Shown one piece after another: positions 1 to 4,159 of a DNA stretch of 9,508 nt. Source of the stretch: Candidatus Woesearchaeota archaeon (GTDB lineage: Archaea > Nanobdellota > Nanobdellia > Woesearchaeales > GW2011-AR9); NCBI GenBank assembly GCA_018303045.1, contig JAGVYX010000003.1, positions 1-9,508 on the forward strand, written 5' to 3'. The first letter of the stretch is position 1, and each line of letters opens with the position of its first letter. The notes under the pieces were generated by a model. The model ran no database searches, was not told the DNA's origin, and saw nothing but the letters and a program-made list of their open reading frames with translations. Position numbers and translations under genes: made by a program.

Positions 1-140
1 GTGGGATTATCACTTTCGCTCAATACAGCAACTATATCAACAACAGAATAAAACCATTGATCATCATGCCAAAGTCTTCTAATACTTCTATCTTGAAATA
101 CTATCAGTCCTTTTTGAGCCTCTTCTACCATCTCAATCAT
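1..140 (-). CDS. BRO-N domain protein, N-terminal fragment (cut by window edge)
   Basis: Reading leftwards from the ATG at 140, 46 complete codons are open to the window edge. The protein starts MIEMVEEAQKGLIVFQ and continues with IRRLWHDDQWFYSVVDI and then VLSESDNP. The order 'vFq..xIRRxWh..eW.FSVvDvv.vLteS.nP' is the hallmark of the BRO-N domain (Pfam Bro-N), found in phage antirepressors, baculovirus BRO proteins and many free-standing genes of small archaea and CPR bacteria. Members bind DNA and are usually inferred to be regulatory or phage-derived. The next expected element, a YWxxLK motif, lies outside the window. A second in-frame ATG at 131 (Met4) is an alternative start; a TATA-like box at 158-166 is compatible with either. 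The gene is divergent from metG. The domain call is from recognised motifs, not a search; what follows it in the full protein is unknown. Confidence 0.78.
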   Translation of the reverse strand, partial: MIEMVEEAQKGLIVFQDRSIRRLWHDDQWFYSVVDIVAVLSESDNP

Positions 141-157
141 TCAAAAACAATCCCTAG

Positions 158-166
158 TTTAAATAC
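158..166 (-). promoter_or_regulatory. TATA-like box for the BRO-N gene
   Basis: On the minus strand the bases read GTATTTAAA, centred about 21 bp before the ATG at 140 and about 30 bp before the alternative ATG at 131. That suits a leaderless or nearly leaderless archaeal transcript. No Shine-Dalgarno-like sequence precedes either ATG. Confidence 0.45.
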
Positions 167-196
167 TTTCTTACGAACATTTTGCCCCTGATTCTC

Positions 197-387
197 CTAA
201 ACTTTAGTCTGCGTTGCAGATAGTTTATCCCTAATTCACTCTTCAAAACTACGTCTGGCAATGAGCTTGAGCGGAAAAAGACTCCTTCGGGGGACGGTTG
301 CCGACAGGCAACGCACGAACGAAGTGACTCGCCTGCGCTTTCCTTACGCAAACGAGCAATTGATTACTAAATTTTAGTCTCGTTTGC
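197..387. repeat. Hairpin-rich intergenic stretch with a twice-occurring CTAAA-TTTAGTCT motif
   Basis: Bases 141-450 contain no convincing gene, but the sequence is not featureless. CTAAACTTTAGTCT at 197-210 recurs with one mismatch at 367-380 (CTAAATTTTAGTCT). Each copy is itself a short palindrome. Each is followed by a sequence with a perfect complement elsewhere in the stretch: TGCGTTGC (210-217) pairs with GCAACGCA (308-315), and CTCGTTTGC (379-387) pairs with GCAAACGAG (348-356). Two more local hairpins are TCTGC-GTT-GCAGA (208-220) and GTTGCC-GACA-GGCAAC (297-312). It could be a decayed mobile-element end, an untranslated RNA or a genomic repeat family; one copy alone cannot decide. 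Confidence 0.45.
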
Positions 388-450
388 TTCAGTCACCTCG
401 CCTAACAGGAATTCCGACGATAGATCATTTTATCAGCAACAGGCGATCAG

Positions 451-612
451 ATGACAAAAATAATTTCTGCGATACTGATCTTGGCGTTATTATCATTATT
501 AGTTATAGCTGCTGGCAGAATCATTATTAGTTATGGCTGCTGGCAGAGGCGGTGGGGGGTCTTCCCGAAAAGCTGTGGCAATCATCGCCGCATAAATCCA
601 AGCATAGATTAA
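451..612 (+). pseudogene. Small hydrophobic (signal-peptide-like) ORF, frameshifted by a tandem duplication
   Basis: ATG at 451 opens a 53-codon frame that starts MTKIISAILILALLSLLVIA, a lysine followed by a long hydrophobic core like a signal peptide or single membrane helix, then AGR. After residue 23 the frame enters a second copy of a 28-bp duplication and turns into unconvincing sequence rich in Trp, Cys and Arg, ending at 612, inside the metG promoter region but before the metG start at 663. Removing one 28-bp copy restores a different continuation, GGGGSSRKAVAIIAA, with a stop at 593-595, giving a 38-aa peptide. A Gly-rich spacer after a signal peptide looks more natural than the present frame, so I infer the duplication broke the gene. 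An AGGCGAT sequence (441-447) just ahead of the ATG is a weak possible ribosome site. No family recognised; it may also be non-coding. Confidence 0.35.
492..547 (+). repeat. 28-bp tandem duplication
   Basis: Two adjacent copies, 492-519 and 520-547, differ at a single base (A507 versus G535). The unit begins ATCATTATTAGTTAT and ends GCTGCTGGCAGA. The length is not a multiple of three, so it shifts any frame that crosses it. The near identity suggests a recent slippage event or an assembly artefact. Confidence 0.9.
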
Positions 613-633
613 CAGAAAATAAATATAATCAAA

Positions 634-641
634 TTTATAAA
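634..641 (+). promoter_or_regulatory. TATA box of metG
   Basis: TTTATAAA is centred about 25 bp before the ATG at 663, the spacing expected for an archaeal TATA box driving a leaderless mRNA. It supports 663, not the longer in-frame start at 552, as the true start of metG. The bases just upstream are A/T-rich and there is no Shine-Dalgarno-like sequence before 663. Confidence 0.6.
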
Positions 642-662
642 GATTCTAGTAATAGAACGGCT

Positions 663-2729
663 ATGGCTAAACATTTTTACATCACCACTACTCTGCCGTA
701 TGTAAATGCTGAACCGCATATCGGCTTTGCTTTGGAAATTATCGAAGCTGACGTCTTAGCCAGATTTAAGAAACTGCAGGGTTGGGATGTTTTTTTTAAT
801 TTTGGAACCGATGAGCACGGGTTAAAAATTTACCGCAAAGCTCAGGAGGCCGGGAAGGATCCCCAGAAATATTGTGATGAATATGCCGAGAAGTTTGATC
901 GTTTGAAAGCCGCTCTGAATTTGAGTTATAATAATTTTATCCGAACTACTGACCAGCGCCATGTTGAGGCTGCGCAGAAATTCTGGAATATTTGCTTAAA
1001 GAACGGCGACATTTACAAGAAAAAATATTCCGCCAAATATTGCGTTGGCTGCGAATTGGAAAAAACCGATTCGGAATTAGAGCAGGGGCGCTGTCCTTTT
1101 CACCTGACAGCGGAGTTAGAAATACATAATGAAGAAAATTATTTTTTCCGCTTCTCCAAATACCAGCCGCAGTTGTTAAAGTTATATGAGAAAAAAAATT
1201 TCCTCCTGCCGGCGGAGAAACTTCATGAGATCAAGGCCTTTGTAGAACGAGGGCTGGAAGATTTCAGCATTTCACGGCTGAAGAAAAAAATGCCATGGGG
1301 CATTGATGTTCCCAACGATTCTGGCCAGGTCATCTATGTCTGGTTTGATGCGCTGATAAATTATGTTTCCGCAATTGGCTGGCCTCAAAAAAAGAAAGAA
1401 TTTGAACAGTGGTGGCCGGTAGTTCAAGTTGCGGGAAAGGATAATTTGCGGCAGCAAAGCGCCATCTGGCAGGCCATGCTGCTTTCTGCCGGTTTGCCTC
1501 CGTCAAAACAGATTTTCATTCATGGTTTTTTGACCGCCAATGGGCAGAAAATCAGCAAAAGTTTGGGCAATACAGTGGATCCGATAGTTATAGCTAAGAC
1601 TTATTCTGTTGATGCCCTGCGTTATTTCCTGCTGAGAGAAATACCTTTTGGAAAGGACGGGGATTTTTCAGAGAAAGCCTTGATCATCCGATATAATACA
1701 GAATTGGCCAACGATCTGGGGAATTTGGTGAGCAGAGTGCTGACTTTGGCTGAACGGAAGGGAAAGATAATTCAGAAAGCTGCCATAGATAAAAATTTAA
1801 CTGGGAAATTGGCTGTAAAAGAGATAGAAAAAAATATCGAGCAATTAGAATTGCATTCAGCCTTGCAGCACATTTGGAAATTTATCGCGGAGGTCAACAA
1901 GTTAATTACCGAAAGCAAGCCCTGGGAAATGGAAGAAGAACAGGCCAAGAAACAGTTGTACACTCTTCTGGAATCCCTGCGGGTAATAGCTATCTTAGTC
2001 AGCCCGTTCCTTCCCGAGACGGCAACAAAGATCAATCAACAGCTGGGAATAAAGGATGGATTCTGGAAAGAGCTTAAATTTGGGCTGATTAAAAAATATA
2101 AAACTAAGAAAGGGGAAGTCTTGTTTAAAAAGATTGAAGAACCAAAAGAAAAACCGTTCCGGAAAATTGAAACGTTGAAACAAGAAAAACTATCCTTAGT
2201 TAAGGAAGGTTTAGTTAAGGAAGGTTTAGTTAAGAAAGAAATTTTTCCACTGGTTAAAGAAGAAATTTTTCCTCTGCAGTTAGCCGTTGGTTACGTTGAG
2301 GAAGTAAAAGATCATTCTAATGCCGATTCCTTATTTGTTTTTAAAATTGATTTTGGTTCCTTAGGCCGGCGGCAGGCCGTTACCAGTTTAAAGAAATTTT
2401 TGCCTAAAACGGCTTTTGAGCATAAAAAACTGGTCTTTTGCTTAAATCTAAAACCAGCTAAATTTCGCGGCGAGGAATCTAAGGCGATGATTATTGCGGC
2501 TGAGGATAATGGAAAGATTGTTCCGTTAGAGATGAAAAATTCCCCCCTTGGAGAATTAGTTGTTCCGGAAGGGATGAAGAACTCTGCGGAAATTATTGAG
2601 TTTAAAGATTTTGAAACAGTAAATTTAGTTGTTAATAAAGAGAGAGTATTGTTTAATGGCAAAAAATTAAAAACTGCTGCTGAAGTGGTAGTTGTTAAAG
2701 GAGTCAGCGATAAGGCTAAAGTGAAGTAG
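663..2729 (+). CDS. metG: Methionyl-tRNA synthetase, bacterial type, with C-terminal tRNA-binding domain
   Basis: This cytoplasmic class I enzyme charges tRNA-Met with methionine, using ATP. I start it at 663 (688 aa): MAKHFYITT begins the conserved 'fYiTTxlpYvNaePHIG' block and a TATA box lies 25 bp upstream. The frame runs back to 552, but those 37 residues do not resemble the family. Visible motifs are HIGF at 19-22 (the HIGH signature, with Phe in place of the last His), a single zinc knuckle C127-C130-C144-H147, GTDEHG at 48-53, a W/D-rich block YVWFDALINY (225-234), KISKS at 296-300 and the anticodon-domain SKPWE around 418-422. The linker at 512-539 contains repeats. Residues ~539-640 form an EMAP-II/Trbp111-like OB fold (LAVGYVEEVKDHSNAD ... 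NLKPAKFRGEESKAM), followed by a ~48-residue tail I do not recognise. One knuckle and KISKS match the bacterial rather than the archaeal enzyme, suggesting transfer, perhaps from CPR-like bacteria. Family assignment is certain; origin is inferred. Confidence 0.97.
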   Translation: MAKHFYITTTLPYVNAEPHIGFALEIIEADVLARFKKLQGWDVFFNFGTDEHGLKIYRKAQEAGKDPQKYCDEYAEKFDRLKAALNLSYNNFIRTTDQRHVEAAQKFWNICLKNGDIYKKKYSAKYCVGCELEKTDSELEQGRCPFHLTAELEIHNEENYFFRFSKYQPQLLKLYEKKNFLLPAEKLHEIKAFVERGLEDFSISRLKKKMPWGIDVPNDSGQVIYVWFDALINYVSAIGWPQKKKEFEQWWPVVQVAGKDNLRQQSAIWQAMLLSAGLPPSKQIFIHGFLTANGQKISKSLGNTVDPIVIAKTYSVDALRYFLLREIPFGKDGDFSEKALIIRYNTELANDLGNLVSRVLTLAERKGKIIQKAAIDKNLTGKLAVKEIEKNIEQLELHSALQHIWKFIAEVNKLITESKPWEMEEEQAKKQLYTLLESLRVIAILVSPFLPETATKINQQLGIKDGFWKELKFGLIKKYKTKKGEVLFKKIEEPKEKPFRKIETLKQEKLSLVKEGLVKEGLVKKEIFPLVKEEIFPLQLAVGYVEEVKDHSNADSLFVFKIDFGSLGRRQAVTSLKKFLPKTAFEHKKLVFCLNLKPAKFRGEESKAMIIAAEDNGKIVPLEMKNSPLGELVVPEGMKNSAEIIEFKDFETVNLVVNKERVLFNGKKLKTAAEVVVVKGVSDKAKVK
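2196..2276 (+). repeat. In-frame short tandem repeats in the metG interdomain linker
   Basis: A 15-bp unit TTAGTTAAGGAAGGT occurs at 2196-2210 and 2211-2225, with a partial third copy from 2226; it encodes LVKEG-LVKEG-LVKK. It overlaps two 24-bp units at 2229-2252 and 2253-2276 (three mismatches), which encode VKKEIFPL and VKEEIFPL. All units are multiples of three, so they lengthen the Lys/Glu-rich tether between the anticodon-binding and OB-fold domains without breaking the frame. Confidence 0.85.
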
Positions 2730-2761
2730 AAATCTGGAGTGCGCCCCAAAAGGATACCAAC

Positions 2762-2840
2762 TCCCAGCTGGGATATTTGAAAAATTTGACAGGTAAAAAA
2801 AAGATTAAGCGGAACTTTCTTTTGAAAATTTAAATTTTTT
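2762..2840 (+). terminator. Possible metG 3' end: palindrome and T-rich tract
   Basis: After the metG TAG there is a perfect 12-bp palindrome TCCCAGCTGGGA (2762-2773), followed 40-65 bp later by T-rich sequence (2816-2840, ending in T6). Archaeal termination usually needs only a T-rich coding strand, so the 2816-2840 tract is the likelier site. It lies inside the convergent 45-aa gene, implying overlapping 3' ends. Tentative. Confidence 0.3.
2795..2802 (-). terminator. T8 terminator of the toxin-antitoxin-like operon
   Basis: On the minus strand the 45-aa gene stops at 2807-2805 (TAA) and a run of eight T follows two bases later. A T-run right after a stop codon is the usual archaeal intrinsic terminator and marks the end of this minus-strand operon. 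Confidence 0.5.
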
Positions 2841-2942
2841 AACCCTTCCTTTCTTAATATCCTCAAAAGACCTCAACATAGAGTGAAGAAACTCATTTTG
2901 CTCTTTTAATTCTTTTTTAACGTGCTTAATATCTTCAGTCAT
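2805..2942 (-). CDS. 45-aa antitoxin-like small protein
   Basis: The ATG (2942-2940) overlaps the TGA of the preceding 38-aa gene as ATGA, the classic translational-coupling arrangement. For that reason I start here rather than at the longer in-frame ATG at 2999, whose extra 19 residues lie over the neighbour's coding sequence. The protein is MTEDIKHVKKELKEQNEFL continuing to a basic tail with FEDIKKGRVKKF. It is charged and helical, with no membrane segment. A short helical protein ending in 'lxDIkxGRvkxF' recalls small antitoxins paired with RelE/ParE-type toxins in archaea, where the C-terminal part wraps and blocks the toxin. The toxin gene two places upstream supports this, but the similarity is by eye. 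The overlap with the 38-aa gene would also allow one longer antitoxin split by a frameshift. Confidence 0.68.
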   Translation of the reverse strand: MTEDIKHVKKELKEQNEFLHSMLRSFEDIKKGRVKKFKFSKESSA

Positions 2943-3055
2943 TTTGCCTCGACTGGTATTTTGATTATTCCTTCTTCTACTGCAACGATTTCCATACACA
3001 GCTTATCAATAAGCTCTTGGCGTTCATCAATCAATTTTTGAAGTTCTTTGTCCAT
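2939..3055 (-). CDS. 38-aa acidic helical protein, middle gene of the toxin-antitoxin-like operon
   Basis: ATG at 3055 opens a 38-codon frame, MDKELQKLIDERQELIDKL then CMEIVAVEEGIIKIPVEAK, ending in TGA at 2941-2939 that overlaps the next ATG. The first 20 residues form an amphipathic helix; the rest could be a beta strand. The gene lies 28 bp after the stop of the repaired toxin frame and is coupled to the 45-aa gene. I do not recognise the family. From position and size it may be a second antitoxin component or the N-terminal half of a split antitoxin. A TATTATAAAG sequence on the minus strand (3091-3082), about 30 bp before the ATG, could be an internal promoter, allowing antitoxin expression without the toxin. 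The clean coupled overlap and amphipathic pattern favour a real gene. Confidence 0.6.
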   Translation of the reverse strand: MDKELQKLIDERQELIDKLCMEIVAVEEGIIKIPVEAK

Positions 3056-3083
3056 TTTAGTAAGTATTGTAATCTCTTGTTCT

Positions 3084-3405
3084 TTATAATATTTTTGCCC
3101 CTTTTTCAACAAATTCTTTAAACGCTCTCAAGTTGTTCTTAACAAGATTGATGGCTGCCTGCTGAGTCTTTTTATCAGAGATGCCCACAAACAAGACTAC
3201 GACCAGTTGATCATAGATAAGATAATAAACGCGCCACTTATCATTTTTGAGTTCCCTGAACCAGGGGGTAACCTAGCGTTTTACCAAGAGCATAGGGATT
3301 TTCCTGTAGTTTCTTGATCTGATTCTCAAACCTCTCTTTAATATCGGGAGGTAGTTCTTCGAATTTATGCTCAAATTCACTGGTTTCTCGAAGTTCCCAG
3401 GGCAT
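3084..3405 (-). pseudogene. RelE/ParE-family toxin broken by a one-base frameshift
   Basis: From the ATG at 3405 the frame reads MPWELRETSEFEHKF, then IKKLQENPYALGKTLGYP, and dies at a TGA at 3243-3241 (54 aa). Exactly after GYP the correct continuation lies in another frame: FRELKNDKWRVYYLIYDQL, then VVVLFVGISDKKTQQ and a Lys/Glu-rich end, stopping at 3086-3084. Removing one base from the G5 run at 3264-3268 (C5 in the gene) joins them through Trp (GYP-W-FREL) into a 106-aa protein, the normal size for a RelE-type mRNA interferase. Family features seen are the N-terminal helical hairpin, 'NPyalGKxLgy..fREL', the 'k.RvyYliyd..vvvl.vgisdKk.qq' strands and a C-terminal helix. A TATA box sits 25 bp upstream. 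It may be a genuine inactivation, a sequencing error in a homopolymer, or phase-variable; the sequence cannot tell. Confidence 0.85.
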
Positions 3406-3426
3406 ACCCTTAGGAAACAGCGAGGC

Positions 3427-3434
3427 TTATTAAA
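3427..3434 (-). promoter_or_regulatory. TATA box of the toxin-antitoxin-like operon
   Basis: The minus strand reads TTTAATAA, centred about 25 bp before the toxin ATG at 3405, fitting a leaderless archaeal transcript. It directly abuts the outer arm of the structured element starting at 3437, so that element supplies the upstream promoter context. Confidence 0.5.
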
Positions 3435-3436
3435 CT

Positions 3437-3552
3437 TTATTGCCGTTTCGCCACTCAGCGGCGGTGCGACGGTCAAATTCTGCGGAATTTGCCCTACTCG
3501 GCATCCCGTAGGGACAACCCCTGCCTCGTCGCACGCCGCCGTGGCGCAATAA
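3437..3552. repeat. Folded, gene-free element of about 116 bp closed by an inverted repeat
   Basis: The ends are inverted: TTATTGC (3437-3443) with GCAATAA (3546-3552), then GCCAC (3450-3454) with GTGGC (3541-3545), then GTGCGAC (3464-3470) with GTCGCAC (3528-3534). Inside lie two adjacent hairpins, CAAATTC-TGCG-GAATTTG (3474-3491) and CCCTAC-10 nt-GTAGGG (3492-3513). The whole can fold as a closed stem carrying two arms, like a small multi-branched RNA or a non-autonomous transposon (MITE-like). Its G+C content is above that of the flanks. Both strands have short open frames through it, which I regard as by-products of the fold. It sits between the IS200 right end and the toxin promoter and could be part of either. 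Confidence 0.6.
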
Positions 3553-3565
3553 GAAAAATGAAGCT

Positions 3566-3590
3566 CCCAACTGCCCCAAGGGGCGGGGTA
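3566..3590 (-). repeat. Right-end hairpin of the IS200 element
   Basis: On the plus strand GCCCC-AA-GGGGC (3573-3584) lies between CCCAACT and GGGGTA. It is immediately downstream of the tnpA stop (3598-3596), where the family places its right-end recognition hairpin. It matches the left-end copy at 21 of 25 positions. Confidence 0.7.
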
Positions 3591-3595
3591 TCCTG

Positions 3596-4027
3596 TTAAA
3601 AGCTTGTGAGCTTCAGCTGTGACGTATCTCTCCCCTGCTCTTCAACATATTTTCTTATTCTCTCAAGTCCTCCGTATTCACTCACTGTGTCTATATGGCC
3701 ACCATCGGACCAGAATTCTCCGCCCCATAGTTCTTCTCTGATGTAAGGATACTTTTTGAATATGAGGCGAGCGCTACAGCTTTTGATTATACCCATAACC
3801 TCAGAGGGAGCATAACGTGGTGCTGCTCCCACAACAACATGAAAATGATCCTCATCAATGCCGATAGCATCGAATTGAAAATAGTAACGTAAGGCTAAGC
3901 CTTGCATTATCGTTTTCAAGAATTCAATCCGAGTCCGTTCAAGAAGCATCTTCTTTCTGTATTTAACAACGTAGACAAGATGGTAGCGAATCCGATAAGT
4001 GCAATGTGCGGCGTGCTCAACTTTCAT
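3596..4027 (-). CDS. tnpA: IS200-type Y1 transposase TnpA
   Basis: This 143-aa single-strand DNA transposase nicks and rejoins transposon ends through a tyrosine. In order: YRIRYHLVYVVKYRKKML (residues 11-28, the usual 'YHlVw.tKYRrkvL' strand); the HUH metal-binding motif as HFH at 61-63 in DEDHFHVVVG; a helix with MGIIKSCSARLIF; WGGEFWSDGG at 101-110, very typical of the family; and the catalytic Tyr127 in RKYVEEQ, with Gln131 four residues later. Length and all catalytic residues are normal, so the protein should be active. The start at 4027 has a TATA-like box about 25 bp upstream, between the gene and the left-end hairpin. It is transcribed away from the large secreted-protein operon. Confidence 0.96.
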   Translation of the reverse strand: MKVEHAAHCTYRIRYHLVYVVKYRKKMLLERTRIEFLKTIMQGLALRYYFQFDAIGIDEDHFHVVVGAAPRYAPSEVMGIIKSCSARLIFKKYPYIREELWGGEFWSDGGHIDTVSEYGGLERIRKYVEEQGRDTSQLKLTSF

Positions 4028-4049
4028 TCAGCGAAGAAAGAAAAGCTAC

Positions 4050-4055
4050 TTTAAG
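4050..4055 (-). promoter_or_regulatory. TATA-like box of tnpA
   Basis: The minus strand reads CTTAAA within ACACTTAAAGTAG, centred about 25 bp before the tnpA ATG at 4027. It lies inside the element, just inside the left-end hairpin, so the IS carries its own promoter. The match to a TATA consensus is weak. Confidence 0.4.
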
Positions 4056-4066
4056 TGTTTTTAGCA

Positions 4067-4091
4067 CCCAATCGCCGCAAGCGGCGGGGTA
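4067..4091 (-). repeat. Left-end hairpin of the IS200 element
   Basis: On the plus strand CGCCGC-AA-GCGGCG (4073-4086) lies between CCCAAT and GGGTA. Compared with the right-end copy (3566-3590) one stem pair is swapped from C-G to G-C and one T-G wobble has become C-G, so the fold is kept while the bases differ. Confidence 0.7.
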
Positions 4092-4124
4092 AAGATAAAA
4101 TTTAATCGTCGGTTAACAACAACA

Positions 4125-4132
4125 TTTATAAA
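4125..4132 (+). promoter_or_regulatory. TATA box of the large secreted-protein operon
   Basis: TTTATAAA is centred about 31 bp before the ATG at 4160, predicting a start of transcription near 4154 and a leader of only a few bases. It lies just outside the IS200 left end. This is the only promoter I can see for both following genes. Confidence 0.6.
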
Positions 4133-4159
4133 CGATAATTCTTTTCTGTAAAGCTGTAG

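Larger units (their letters stand above)
3559..4092 (-). mobile_element. IS200-type insertion sequence (IS200/IS605 family), ends approximate
   Basis: A complete tnpA is flanked by two closely similar 25-bp hairpin sequences in the same orientation, as expected for this family, which moves as single-stranded DNA and lacks terminal inverted repeats. There is no tnpB. The exact cleavage sites cannot be fixed without an empty site; I give the hairpins plus the adjoining arm TGAAGCTC (3559-3566), whose complement GAGCTTCA (3608-3615) lies inside the tnpA 3' end. The element separates the toxin operon from the large secreted-protein operon, lying about 33 bp before the latter's TATA box. No flanking target duplication is expected for this family. 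Confidence 0.8.

Noticed and set aside
154..351. Minus-strand 65-aa open frame in the hairpin-rich intergenic region
   Set aside because: It runs across the inverted repeats, has no recognisable pattern and no promoter; probably a by-product of the structured DNA.
552..662. Upstream extension of metG by 37 residues
   Set aside because: The extra residues do not match the MetRS N-terminus, they cover the metG TATA box, and the ATG at 663 starts exactly at the conserved block.
2312..2866. Minus-strand 184-aa open frame antisense to the metG OB-fold region
   Set aside because: It is antisense to a conserved domain in a certain gene and overlaps the 45-aa gene frame; a shadow.
3273..3552. Short open frames on both strands across the toxin start and the structured element
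   Set aside because: They are out of frame with the recognisable toxin or read through the inverted repeats; no family pattern.
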